DNA of 64,000 bases from Allobosea sp. WAO (GTDB lineage: Bacteria > Pseudomonadota > Alphaproteobacteria > Rhizobiales > Beijerinckiaceae): positions 124,001 to 188,000 of the forward strand of contig NZ_JXTJ01000007.1 of the NCBI RefSeq assembly GCF_001509835.1, read 5' to 3'. Position numbers and translations under genes: made by a program. The first letter of the stretch is position 1. Each line of letters opens with the position of its first letter. Positions 20,167-29,231 of the stretch are shown piece after piece. A model generated the notes under the pieces. The model ran no database searches and was not told where the DNA came from. It saw nothing but the letters and a program-made list of their open reading frames with translations.

Positions 20167-20332
20167 TCTGCCGCTCCGGCTTCCGTCCGAGCCGGTTGCA
20201 CCGGAGCGCCTTGGCGCCGCCGGCGCAGGGCCGGCCGGGACAGAGTTGCTCTCCCGGCGAATTGCCGCGATCATCTCCGGATTGCTGGTAACGAGCATCC
20301 GGCAAGGGTACTAGGCGGCCGACCGGAGCGAG

Positions 20333-21931
20333 GTGAGCGTCGTCTCGCGGGGTCGGGAGGCTTGCTTGTCGAGAGTCAGGAACGTCATCGCTAAGCACCG
20401 TGCCAGCCTCCAGGATCTCGGCATGGTCCTGGCAGTGGTGCTCGTCGTCACCTACGTCGCCTACGCCGTCGACATCTTCGTTACGCAAGGCAGCGTACCG
20501 GCGCAGCAGCAGTCGATCGAACTCGACGAGGCGCTGCTGATCGGCGCGGTGCTGGCCGTCGGCCTGCTGATCTTCGCGGCGCGCCGCTATATCGAGCAGA
20601 AGCGCGAAATGGCCCGGCGCATCGCCGCCGAGAGCCGGGCTCGCGAGCTCGCCTATCAGGATCCGCTGACAGGCCTCGCCAACCGCCGGCAGTTCGAGGA
20701 GGCGCTGACGATGGCGGCCGCCTCGCCGCCGGCGCAGGGACAGGTGCACGCCGTCTACCTGCTCGATCTCAACGGCTTCAAGCAGATCAACGACACCTAT
20801 GGCCACGGCACCGGAGACGAGGTGCTGCTGATCGTGGCCGAGCGCCTGCTGCGCTCCGTCCGGGAGGGCGACCTGGTGGCGCGCCTCGGCGGCGACGAGT
20901 TCGTGCTGCTGGCCCAGCATTTGATGGGGCTGGAGGCCAGCGCCAATATCGCGATGCGCGTCATCGACAGCCTGGCCGAGCCGATCATGATCGGCAGGGT
21001 CGAGCACCGCGTCGCCACCGGCATCGGCATCGCTTTCCTGCCCGATGACGCGCAGACGGCGCCCGAGGTACTGCGCAAGGCCGACCTCGCACTCTATCGT
21101 GCCAAGGCCGAGCGCCGCTCCGCCTTCCGCTTCTTCGAGGAAGACATGGACCGCCTGGTCCGCCAGCGGCAGCAGATCGAACGCGAACTGCGCGAGGCGC
21201 TGCAACAGGACCAGATCAGGCCGCGTTTCCGCCCGTCGATCGATCTCGCCAGCGGCAGGGTGACCGGGTTCGAAGCGGTGCCCAGCTGGGTCGTCGAGGG
21301 GAGCGAGCGCTTTCCGCCGGAGCGTTTCCTGCCGGTCGCCGAGGAGACCGGGCTGATCCACCAGCTTGCCGGGCGTGTCCTCGCCATCGCCTGCCAGGCG
21401 GCGCGCGAATGGCCCGACGACATCATACTGTCGGTCGACATCCTGCCGGCCCAGCTGAAGAACCGGACGCTGAGCGACGGCGTTCTGGCGACCATCCGCA
21501 CGGCGGGACTGCCGGCCTCGCGTCTGGAGGTCGACATCTCGGAAAGCGCCATCGTGCATGACCTGCACGCCGCGAAGGTGGCCCTCGGCGCGCTGCGGCA
21601 GGCGGGCGTGCGGGTCGCGCTCGACAATTTCGGCACGGGCTACTCGAGCCTCTACCACATCCGCGAATTCGGCTTCGACAAGGTCAAGATCGACCGCCGT
21701 CTGATCTCCAACATGCAGGATAAGGAGGCGGCGAGCGTGGTGCGGGCGCTCGCGGGCCTGGGCCAGGGGCTCGGCGTCGCGGTCAGTGCCGACGGCATCG
21801 CGGGCTCGGCTGGCGATGCCGCCCTGCTCGCTTCCGGCATCAGGGAAGGGCAGAGCGCGTCGCAGCTGCTCTCGGCCGATGCCGCGCGCCAGCTGGCGCA
21901 GCAGGAGCAATCCCCGGCCGGCGCGCTGTGA
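20333..21931 (+). CDS. Membrane-bound GGDEF-EAL protein (active GGDEF, degenerate EAL)
   Basis: A 532-residue protein with two membrane segments (near residues 31-52 and 68-84), then GGDEF and EAL domains. GGDEF is intact at 186-190, and the product-inhibition site REGD at 177-180 has the standard spacing, so c-di-GMP synthesis with feedback control is expected. The EAL domain is altered: EAV at 314-316, Asp for Asn in SVDILP, DNFG for DDFG at 431, and ADGI for the usual AEGV. It probably lacks phosphodiesterase activity. The GTG start at 20333 is uncertain. The P-loop gene downstream overlaps by 4 bp. Confidence 0.85.
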   Translation: MSVVSRGREACLSRVRNVIAKHRASLQDLGMVLAVVLVVTYVAYAVDIFVTQGSVPAQQQSIELDEALLIGAVLAVGLLIFAARRYIEQKREMARRIAAESRARELAYQDPLTGLANRRQFEEALTMAAASPPAQGQVHAVYLLDLNGFKQINDTYGHGTGDEVLLIVAERLLRSVREGDLVARLGGDEFVLLAQHLMGLEASANIAMRVIDSLAEPIMIGRVEHRVATGIGIAFLPDDAQTAPEVLRKADLALYRAKAERRSAFRFFEEDMDRLVRQRQQIERELREALQQDQIRPRFRPSIDLASGRVTGFEAVPSWVVEGSERFPPERFLPVAEETGLIHQLAGRVLAIACQAAREWPDDIILSVDILPAQLKNRTLSDGVLATIRTAGLPASRLEVDISESAIVHDLHAAKVALGALRQAGVRVALDNFGTGYSSLYHIREFGFDKVKIDRRLISNMQDKEAASVVRALAGLGQGLGVAVSADGIAGSAGDAALLASGIREGQSASQLLSADAARQLAQQEQSPAGAL

Positions 21932-22503
21932 CCGGCGCCGTCATGGTCGATTCCGTGGTCGAGATCCTGCTGATCACCGGCCCGGCCGGGGTCGGCAAGT
22001 CGACCTTGTGCTGGGAGTTGGGCGGCCTGCTCGGCGAGACCGGGATCGCCCATGCGGCGATCGAGAGCGACGAGCTCGACCGCGTCTTTCCGAAGCCGGA
22101 CGCTACTGCGCTATCGGCCCTGGCACCAGGCGTACGCGATGTCAGCCAGCTCAACCTCGCCGCGCTCTGGACGACCTATCGCGCGCTCGGCCACAGCAGG
22201 CTGATCATGTCGGGCGTGATGATCCATGTCGCCTTCGACAAACGTTGGATCCTCGCCGCCATTCCGGATGCGCGGATCACGGTGGTGCGCCTGCGTGCCG
22301 GCGACGACAGCCTGCGGCAGCGCCTCGACAGGCGCGAAGCCGGGGCTGGCCGCGATGCCCAGATCGAGCGCAGCCTGAAACAGTCGAAGCGCTTGGCCGA
22401 CGAGGACATTGCGGACATCCTCGTCGTCGAGACCGATGGCCGCGCGCCGCAGGAGCTGGCGCGCGAAATCCTCGATCGGATCGGCTGGGCGCGGGCCGCC
22501 TGA
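21928..22503 (+). CDS. P-loop AAA/kinase-like protein
   Basis: A 191-residue cytoplasmic NTP-binding protein. The Walker A motif is ITGPAGVGKSTLCWEL near residue 12, and IESDELDRVFPKP resembles the acceptor region of small-molecule kinases. A lid-like arginine-rich segment (RQRLDRREAGAGRDAQIERS) follows. It may phosphorylate a small metabolite; the substrate is unknown. Its start overlaps the stop of the GGDEF-EAL gene by 4 bp, so the two are translationally coupled. Confidence 0.7.
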   Translation: MTGAVMVDSVVEILLITGPAGVGKSTLCWELGGLLGETGIAHAAIESDELDRVFPKPDATALSALAPGVRDVSQLNLAALWTTYRALGHSRLIMSGVMIHVAFDKRWILAAIPDARITVVRLRAGDDSLRQRLDRREAGAGRDAQIERSLKQSKRLADEDIADILVVETDGRAPQELAREILDRIGWARAA

Positions 22504-22524
22504 GCGGCCGCCCGCCTTGCCGGG

Positions 22525-23364
22525 TCAGCGGCTCATCAGCAGCGGCCGCGGGCTGGACTTCAGCAGCGACTGGGTGACGCCGCCGAGGATCCATTCGCGC
22601 AGGCGCGAATGCTTGTAGGCGCCGCAGACGACGAGATCGGCGCTGAACTCGGCCGCCGCCATCCGGATCGCCTCCGCCACGTCCTGGCCAGGCGAGAGGG
22701 AGACGTTGCGCACGCTGACCGCGGCGCCGTGGCGCGACAGATGCGGCGCCAGCTCCGCCCCGGCGACGAATTTCGACAGGTCCTTCTCGCCGGTGACGGA
22801 GAGGATCTCGACCTCCGCGCCCGCCAGGAAGGGCCGTACCTCGGCGACCGCGCGGGCCGCGGTGGCGCTGCCGTCCCAGGCGATCAGGATGCGCTTGGCG
22901 GCGAAGGTCTCGACGCCCGGCGGCACGATGATCACCGGCCGGCCGCTGTCGAACAGGGCGGCCTCGATCAGGCCGCGATCGCGCTCGGCGGCGTCCTTTT
23001 CGAGATCGAGCACGCTGAGATCATGCACGCGGGCCTGGCTCACCAGCCAGCCGCCGAGCTCGGCATAGATCAGCTCCGGCGTCTCGACCGTGGCGTTGAC
23101 GCCCGCGAGCGCCGCGCTGGTCCGCGCCAGCTCGCCGAAGCGCTTCGCCAGCGAGGTGATGCGGCGGTTCTCGGTCGCGACGAAGGCGACACCGAAATCG
23201 CCGATCAGCGTGCCCGGGATGTTGTAGCGCATCGCGGCGGCCTGCACCGTCAGATGCGCGCCGGCCTGCTGCGCGAGCGAAAGGGCATAGCCGAGCGCCG
23301 AGTCGCGCTCGCCCTCGCCTTCTTCCGTATAAGCGGTGAAGACGCTCTTGATCATCGGGGCCAT
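22525..23364 (-). CDS. Universal stress protein, tandem domains
   Basis: A 279-residue protein, about twice the length of a single UspA domain. The C-terminal half has the ATP-binding Usp pattern: AWDGSATAARAV, then VVCGAYKHSRLREWILGGVTQSLL, with the final SSPRPLLMS. The N-terminal half, IKSVFTAYTEEGEGERDSALG, looks like a diverged first domain. I start at MAPMIKSVF (23364), which has GGAGAA upstream; the frame to 23409 is less likely. Such proteins help survival under stress. It is convergent with the P-loop gene. Confidence 0.85.
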   Translation of the reverse strand: MAPMIKSVFTAYTEEGEGERDSALGYALSLAQQAGAHLTVQAAAMRYNIPGTLIGDFGVAFVATENRRITSLAKRFGELARTSAALAGVNATVETPELIYAELGGWLVSQARVHDLSVLDLEKDAAERDRGLIEAALFDSGRPVIIVPPGVETFAAKRILIAWDGSATAARAVAEVRPFLAGAEVEILSVTGEKDLSKFVAGAELAPHLSRHGAAVSVRNVSLSPGQDVAEAIRMAAAEFSADLVVCGAYKHSRLREWILGGVTQSLLKSSPRPLLMSR

Positions 23365-23586
23365 GGGTTCTCCGGCTGTTTCATGGTTTCCTGGAGCAAC
23401 TCTACCCAATCATTCTGCCGCCGCTTTGCGTTCGGTCAATCGCAGCCACGTCGCGCGCCATCAGCCCCGTGAGCATGGCGAAGGCCCTGCCCTGCGCGCA
23501 GTGCAGCCCGCAGGTCGCGCAGAGCGCGCTTGCCGGCCCGCCACGGCTCTGGTCCTGTGTGCGGCTCTCGGAGGAGGAGAAAAGCC

Positions 23587-24525
23587 ATGCTCACCCGCAA
23601 TCTCGGCCGCTCAGGCCTGCGCGTCTCGCTCGTCGGCCTCGGCTGCAACAATTTCGGCGGCCGGATCGATCTTGAAGCGACCCGCAAGGTCGTCGATGCC
23701 GCGATCGAGCACGGCATCACCCTGTTCGACACCGCCGATATCTACGGCAATCGCGGTGGCTCCGAGACCGCGCTCGGCGAGGTGCTCGGCGCCCGCCGCA
23801 AGCAGATCGTGCTGGCGACCAAGTTCGGCATGGACATGGACGCCGAAGGCATCAAGAGAGGCGGCTCGCGGCGCTACATCACGGACGCGGTCGAGGCCTC
23901 GCTGAAGCGGCTGAAGACCGACTGGATCGACCTCTACCAGATCCACCGGCCTGACCCGCTGACGCCGATCCAGGAGACGCTGCGCACGCTCGAAGACCTG
24001 ATCCGCCAGGGCAAGGTCCGCTATATCGGCTGCTCCAACCTGCCGAGCTGGCAGGTTGCCGACGCCCACTGGACGGCAAAGACCCGTGGCATCGAGGGCT
24101 TCGCCTCCTGCCAGGACGAGTACAGCCTGCTGGTGCGCGGCGCCGAGAAGGAGCTGATCCCGTCCATCAGGCATTTCGGCATGGGCCTCCTGCCGTATTT
24201 CCCGCTCGCCAACGGCCTGCTCACCGGCAAGTACAAGCGTAATCAGCCGATGCCGGAAGGCGCGCGCATGACCCGCGAGGCGCAGCGCGCCGGCGAAGTG
24301 CTGACGGAGGAGAACTGGCGCAAGACGGAGAAGCTCTCCGCCTTCTGCGAGAAGCACGGCAAGACGATGGTCGAGCTCGCCTTCTCCTGGCTCGCCGCGC
24401 AGCCCGTGGTCTCCAGCGTCATCGCCGGCGCGACCAGGCCGGAGCAGGTCGCCGCCAATGTGAAGGCGGCCGAATGGAGGCTCTCGACCGAAGAGCTGGC
24501 GGAGATCGACCAGATCACAGCGTGA
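23587..24525 (+). CDS. Aldo/keto reductase
   Basis: A 312-residue AKR-superfamily enzyme. The tetrad is visible: Asp and Tyr in LFDTADIYGNRGGSE, Lys in IVLATKFGMD, and His in IDLYQIHRPDPLTP. The C-terminal VIAGATRPEQVAANVKAAEW is the NADPH-binding region of the YajO/Tas-like subgroup. The start MLTRNLGRSG (23587) has a strong GGAGGAGG ribosome-binding site; the frame to 23530 is spurious. It is monocistronic and the substrate is unknown. It is not closely similar to the other AKR at 4000-4842. Confidence 0.87.
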   Translation: MLTRNLGRSGLRVSLVGLGCNNFGGRIDLEATRKVVDAAIEHGITLFDTADIYGNRGGSETALGEVLGARRKQIVLATKFGMDMDAEGIKRGGSRRYITDAVEASLKRLKTDWIDLYQIHRPDPLTPIQETLRTLEDLIRQGKVRYIGCSNLPSWQVADAHWTAKTRGIEGFASCQDEYSLLVRGAEKELIPSIRHFGMGLLPYFPLANGLLTGKYKRNQPMPEGARMTREAQRAGEVLTEENWRKTEKLSAFCEKHGKTMVELAFSWLAAQPVVSSVIAGATRPEQVAANVKAAEWRLSTEELAEIDQITA

Positions 24526-24614
24526 GCGCGGGCCATTAGTCGGTCGCGAGAACGCCTCAAAGCCGCCCAACCGGCGGTGTGAAGCATCGGCCCTACCGCC
24601 GAAGCCGCAACCGT

Positions 24615-24660
24615 GCCGAGAACGCTTGGGCGCCGAGAACGCTCGGGCGCCGGAAACGGT
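24615..24660. repeat. 17-bp tandem repeat
   Basis: Two 17-bp units, gccgagaacgcttgggc and gccgagaacgctcgggc, follow each other directly, and a third, diverged partial unit (gccggaaacggt) follows. It lies 40-90 bp before the start of the periplasmic protein gene at 24703. It may be a local slippage product or a regulatory array. Confidence 0.6.
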
Positions 24661-24702
24661 TGTCAAATCGGCGCGCCTGGGGTTCCCTTGCGCGCCCTCT
24701 TC

Positions 24703-25941
24703 ATGGAGTCTCCTGGTATCGTGTCGCGCATCGCCTCCTGCCTGGCGCTCGCCCTCTCGCTGCTTGCCTTGCCGGCAGTGGCGCAGGACAAGCCGGCTCC
24801 GGCTCCGGAGCCGATGCGGATCGTCGCCGTGCGCAGCGCCGAGCCCGGCTGCGAGCCGCATTGCCGGGAATGGCTCTCGGCCCAGGGCGCGATTACCAAC
24901 GACACGCTGGAGGAGCTGCGCCGCGCCCTTGCCGGGCTCGGCGGGCGCAAGCTGCCGATCCTGATCTATTCGACCGGCGGCACGGTCGAGGTCGCGATCG
25001 CGATGGGCGAGCTGATCCGCCAGCAGGGGCTCGACATCGCGGTTGCCCGCACCGTGCTGACCCAGCGCGACCCCAATCTCGGCACCATCGACGAGCGCAG
25101 CCCGCTCTGCTCCTCGGCCTGCACCTTCGTGCTCGCCGGCGGCGTCAGGCGCATCATCCCGCCGCAATCGCGCATCGGGGTGCACCAGCAGACCATTCTC
25201 GAGACCGAGACGACGACGGTGCGCGATTACCAGATCGTGCGCAGGCGCGAGGGCGACCGCATGGTCGAGCGACGCGAGCTGGTCAACGAGCGCAAGGAGA
25301 CCCGCACCGTCAAGCAGGAGCAGGCGACCGGCGAGATCGACGCCAAGATCGCCCGGCATCTCGACGCGATGGGGCTCGACCGATCCTTCCTGAAGCTGAC
25401 CGTGTCGACCCCGGCCGACACGATGCGCTATCTGCGGCCCGAGGAGATGCGCGCGACGACGATCGCGACGCAGCTTTCGCCGGCGAGCGCGATCTTCTCC
25501 GAACAGCGCTCGGAGGCCGCGCCCGCCCCGGCCGACCGCCGCATCGCCTCGGCGATCCTCGGCAATATCGGCTTCGGCCAGCATCGCGGCCGAGAGATCA
25601 GGCTCGAGCTCGCGGTCCGCGAGGGCAGCCAGCCCGGCGAGGTCGGCCTGCGGATGCGGCTGCTCTCCGGCAATGCGCCGATCGCGACGCGGCTGCGCAC
25701 GGTCACAATCGGCCTGCCCGGCGCGGCGCCGATCGTCGCCAGCAACGAGGACAGCTCCCAGCCGGAAGGGCCGATGACCACCGAGATCTCGCGCGAGCAG
25801 CTCTGCCGCCTCGGCGACCTCGAACAGATCGTGCTGCGGATCGACCCGCGCGAGGATGACGCCTCGGCCAAGAGCTGGATCCAGACCGGCTCGGCCTCGG
25901 AGCTGCTGCTGGCGCCGGCACTGCGCGCCGCGATCTGCTGA
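24703..25941 (+). CDS. Periplasmic ClpP/crotonase-fold-like protein
   Basis: A 412-residue protein with a signal peptide (SCLALALSLLALPAVAQD). The fold seems related to ClpP-class proteases: PILIYSTGGTVEVAIAMGE lies near residue 85, and SPLCSSACTFVLAGGVRR has a Ser-Ala-Cys in the position of the nucleophile motif. RIGVHQQTI follows with a His. This resembles the predicted periplasmic group COG3904; I recognise it from pattern only and activity is unproven. The start could be the ATG at 24703 or the GTG at 24721. The exchanger gene follows by about 125 bp. Confidence 0.6.
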   Translation: MESPGIVSRIASCLALALSLLALPAVAQDKPAPAPEPMRIVAVRSAEPGCEPHCREWLSAQGAITNDTLEELRRALAGLGGRKLPILIYSTGGTVEVAIAMGELIRQQGLDIAVARTVLTQRDPNLGTIDERSPLCSSACTFVLAGGVRRIIPPQSRIGVHQQTILETETTTVRDYQIVRRREGDRMVERRELVNERKETRTVKQEQATGEIDAKIARHLDAMGLDRSFLKLTVSTPADTMRYLRPEEMRATTIATQLSPASAIFSEQRSEAAPAPADRRIASAILGNIGFGQHRGREIRLELAVREGSQPGEVGLRMRLLSGNAPIATRLRTVTIGLPGAAPIVASNEDSSQPEGPMTTEISREQLCRLGDLEQIVLRIDPREDDASAKSWIQTGSASELLLAPALRAAIC

Positions 25942-26065
25942 CCCCGGCAATCGGCGGACGCTAACGCCGCTCCCCGGCGCGATCATTGTTCTCCCGGCCA
26001 TCTTGCCTGCGCACGGAACGCCGCCGATAGTCAGTCTCGCTGCTGGCACATGGCGGGGCTTCATC

Positions 26066-27733
26066 GTGTCGTTCATCGCGCAACCGGTTGTCGCCCTGTT
26101 CGTTTCGCTGGCACTCGGCCATCTGATCGGCAAGATCAGGATCGGCTCGGTCGCGGTCGGCGGCGTCTGCGGCACATTGTTCGTGGCATTGGCGATCGGC
26201 CAGCTCGGCGTCACCATCAGCCCGGACCTGAAGAACGTCGCCTTCGCACTGTTCATCTACGCGCTCGGCTTCACCGCAGGCCCGCAATTCTTCAACAATA
26301 TCCGCGGCGGCTGGCGCTACGGCATCCTGTCCTTCGTCGAGGTCATCACGGTGCTGCTGCTGCTCGCCGCGGCGATCGTGCTGTTCGGCCTCGATGCCGG
26401 CACGGCGTCCGGGCTCTTCGCCGGCTCGGCCACCGAATCCGCCGTGCTCGGCACCGCCTCCGAGGCGATGACGCGCCTCGCTCTGCCTGCGGCCGAGATC
26501 ACCCGCCTGCAGGGCAACATGGCGACCGCCTACAGCATCACCTATCTGTTCGGCCTCGTCGCGATCGTCGTCTTCACCACGCAGATCGGCCCGCTGCTGC
26601 TCGGGATCAATGTTCGCGAGGCCTCGGCAGCGCTTGCCCGCGAGCTCGGGGCCGAGGACGACACGGCCAAGGAGAACGGCGTGCCGCAGATCGTCTCGCG
26701 CGGCTTCCGCGCCGGCGCGATCGGCGGAAGCAGCGTCGGCGCCTTCGAGAACAGCGTCAGCGGCGCCGTGACGATCACGCTGGTCGGGCGCGGCGGCAAT
26801 TTCGAGAAGGCGACCACCGAGACGATGCTGGAGGCCGACGACATCGTACTGGTGGTCGGCCGCCGGCGCGCCGTCATCGCGATCAGCGAGCGGCTCGGCG
26901 CCGAGGTGCCGCTACCGGTCGGCGCCAATGTGCCGCTGGTCGAACGCGAGGTGGTTCTGACCCGGCGCGAGGTCCGCGGCCGCCGGATCCGCGACCTGCA
27001 CCGGCTCGCCGGCGCAGAACTGCGGCGCGGCGTCTTCATCTCGCGGATCCGCCGGCTCGGCCAGAACATCCCGGCCTTGCCGGGCACCATGCTCGAGCAG
27101 GGCGACATCCTGACGCTCTACGGCACGGACGACGCGATCGCCCGCGCCGGCCCGGAGCTCGGCCATCTGCTGTCGGCGAGTGCGACGACCGATTTCGTCA
27201 TGCTCGGCCTAGGCATCGTCGCCGGCCTGCTGCTCGGCGAGCTCAGCCTGAAGATCGGGGCGCTCAACCTGACACTCGGCACGGGTGGCGGGGCGCTGGT
27301 CTCCGGCCTGGTCTTCGGCTGGCTGCATATGCACCGGCCGCAGAGCGGCGCGATCCCCTCCGAGGCCGCTGCCTTCATGAAGGATTTCGGGCTGGCGACG
27401 TTCATCGCCGCCGTCGGGCTTTCGGTCGGGCCGGATGCCTTCGCCCTGCTCAAGCAGTACGGCCTCGTCCTGCCGGTGCTTTCGGTCCTGGTCTCGGCCC
27501 TGCCGGCGGTGGCCTCGCTCTATATCGGCCGCTATCTGCTCAAGATCGAGGGGCCGATCCTGCTCGGCGCGATCGCCGGCCAGCATTGCAGCACGCCCTC
27601 GATCAGCGCCCTGGTCTCGCTTGCCGGCAATTCGATCCCGGTGATCGGCTACACCGTGACCTATGCGATCTCGAACGTGCTGCTGCCCCTGATGGGGCCG
27701 GTCGTGGTCGCCATGGCCGGGCTGATCGGCTGA
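26066..27733 (+). CDS. AspT/YidE-type antiporter with TrkA-C domains
   Basis: A 555-residue membrane protein. The layout is an N-terminal set of membrane helices (LIGKIRIGSVAVGGVCGTLF, ALFIYALGFTAGPQFFNNI), a central cytoplasmic part with two TrkA-C-like regions (GADDIVLVVGRRRAV type and LEQGDILTLYGTDD), and a C-terminal set of helices ending CSTPSISALVSLAGNSIPV. This is the aspartate:alanine exchanger fold; actual substrates are unknown. The GTG start at 26066 gives the usual family length; the frame opens at 25856 but its first 70 residues are not family-like. Confidence 0.85.
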   Translation: MSFIAQPVVALFVSLALGHLIGKIRIGSVAVGGVCGTLFVALAIGQLGVTISPDLKNVAFALFIYALGFTAGPQFFNNIRGGWRYGILSFVEVITVLLLLAAAIVLFGLDAGTASGLFAGSATESAVLGTASEAMTRLALPAAEITRLQGNMATAYSITYLFGLVAIVVFTTQIGPLLLGINVREASAALARELGAEDDTAKENGVPQIVSRGFRAGAIGGSSVGAFENSVSGAVTITLVGRGGNFEKATTETMLEADDIVLVVGRRRAVIAISERLGAEVPLPVGANVPLVEREVVLTRREVRGRRIRDLHRLAGAELRRGVFISRIRRLGQNIPALPGTMLEQGDILTLYGTDDAIARAGPELGHLLSASATTDFVMLGLGIVAGLLLGELSLKIGALNLTLGTGGGALVSGLVFGWLHMHRPQSGAIPSEAAAFMKDFGLATFIAAVGLSVGPDAFALLKQYGLVLPVLSVLVSALPAVASLYIGRYLLKIEGPILLGAIAGQHCSTPSISALVSLAGNSIPVIGYTVTYAISNVLLPLMGPVVVAMAGLIG

Positions 27734-27758
27734 GCAGCCCGGCGCGGTCGAAACCGCC

Positions 27759-29117
27759 TCACTTGGCGGCGAGCAGCTCCTTGACCTGAAGCAGCACCAG
27801 CTCGTTGTCGTCGGCCTTCTTCGGGTCGCGCGACGAGGAGAACGGCAGGTTGTTGTCGTTGCCGACGACGATGATGCCATTGGCGAGATCGACGACGTCG
27901 ACATTCTCGATGGTGAAGAACGGGAAGGGCAGCACGCCGTCGATCGCGCCCTGCTTCGCCTTCTTGTCGGGATCGGCGATCTTCATCAGGTCGACATGGC
28001 CGATACGGCGCACCGCCTTGCCGACATTGGCGTCGGTCATCTCGATCTTGACGATGCGCTTGTGCTTGGCGAGGTCGTGGAAGCAATCCGGGCCCTTCTG
28101 GCCGGCGGCGCACGCCTTGTCAGCGGTGCCTTCGCCATTATCCCGTTCGACAATGAGCGCTGTAGTGCTGTCGATCATGTTGAAGTCGCCGATGGCCAGG
28201 CCCTTCTGCGCGAGCGGGAAGAACCAGGAGCGGCCGGTCCACTTCTCGTTCTGCACGTCGAATTCGAGGATGCGCAGCACTTCCTTGCCGTCGACCTCCT
28301 CATTGCCCTTGGTCTCGGCATTCCAGAGCGGGCCTTCGAGCAGCGGATAGAGGAAGCGGCCATCCGGCGACTGCGCCATGCCCTCATAGCCCTTGGAACG
28401 ACGGACATTGAACTCGACCGGTAGGTTGGGCGCGCCGGGCGTGGTCACGGCGTAATGGTCGGGCGAGCGGGCCGGCTTGCCGTCGACCATTGTCTCGAAC
28501 ACCGCCTCGACCTTGCCGCTCTGGTCGACCCGGATGAGGTAGGGACCGAACTCCTCGGCGATCCAGATCTTGTTGCCGATCGGCTGGATCGATTCCGGAT
28601 CGAAATCGGCGCCGGTCAAGTAGCGCTTCTCGGTGCCCTCGTTGGCGATGCGGAACGGCACCTTCTTGTCGGAATCGTGCAGGAAGGTGGTCGCCAGGCG
28701 CTCGATCTTGCCGCCCTCGAAATCGGCCTTGAGGCGGTGGAAGAACAGCATCGCGTCCGGCGAGTTCGCCTTGGCGCCGAAACCATTGTCGGTCAGCACC
28801 AGGAACTCGCCATTGCCCAGCGAGCGGATGCCGGAGAAGCCCTGCACGGGCTGGCCGGCGAAGGGGGTGGAAAGGCCGGTGGGACGGCCGCCCGAGGTGC
28901 CCATCACCGTGCCCACCTGCTCGACGCGCTTGCCGGGCGTGATGAACTTGCCGGAGACCTTGAGATCGGCCGGCGCATCGGCCGGAGCCGGGATGATGGT
29001 GTTGGCCGGCAGCAGGGCGTGGCCGACCAGCTTGGCCGGAAACTCCTTTTGCGCGTCCTGCGCGCCGGCGAGCATGGTCGAGGACAGAAGCAGGGCGGCA
29101 GCGAGGCGCAGACGCAT
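27759..29117 (-). CDS. Secreted phytase/esterase-like beta-propeller protein
   Basis: A 452-residue protein with a signal peptide (MRLRLAAALLLSSTMLAGAQD). The mature part has the features of the esterase-like activity of phytase family: GFSGIRSLGNGEFLVLTDNG, ADFDPESIQPIGNKIWIAEE and SKGYEGMAQSPDGRFLYPLL. These repeats form a periplasmic beta-propeller and may hydrolyse phosphate esters. A C-terminal VERDNGEG.ADKAC region is also typical. It is convergent with the antiporter gene and monocistronic. Confidence 0.82.
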   Translation of the reverse strand: MRLRLAAALLLSSTMLAGAQDAQKEFPAKLVGHALLPANTIIPAPADAPADLKVSGKFITPGKRVEQVGTVMGTSGGRPTGLSTPFAGQPVQGFSGIRSLGNGEFLVLTDNGFGAKANSPDAMLFFHRLKADFEGGKIERLATTFLHDSDKKVPFRIANEGTEKRYLTGADFDPESIQPIGNKIWIAEEFGPYLIRVDQSGKVEAVFETMVDGKPARSPDHYAVTTPGAPNLPVEFNVRRSKGYEGMAQSPDGRFLYPLLEGPLWNAETKGNEEVDGKEVLRILEFDVQNEKWTGRSWFFPLAQKGLAIGDFNMIDSTTALIVERDNGEGTADKACAAGQKGPDCFHDLAKHKRIVKIEMTDANVGKAVRRIGHVDLMKIADPDKKAKQGAIDGVLPFPFFTIENVDVVDLANGIIVVGNDNNLPFSSSRDPKKADDNELVLLQVKELLAAK

Positions 29118-29231
29118 GGAAGACTCCGGGTTTGGGAAGAGCGGAAGGCCCCGCTTCGCGCCCGGAGTTTGCAGCCGCGCGACAGCGGCGTGACGCTTGC
29201 GCGACAGCCGATCCGCCGGCTTGAAAATGCT

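Noticed and set aside
23611..26256. 881-codon frame opposite the aldo/keto reductase and periplasmic protein
   Set aside because: It spans several real genes and intergenic DNA and shows no domain.
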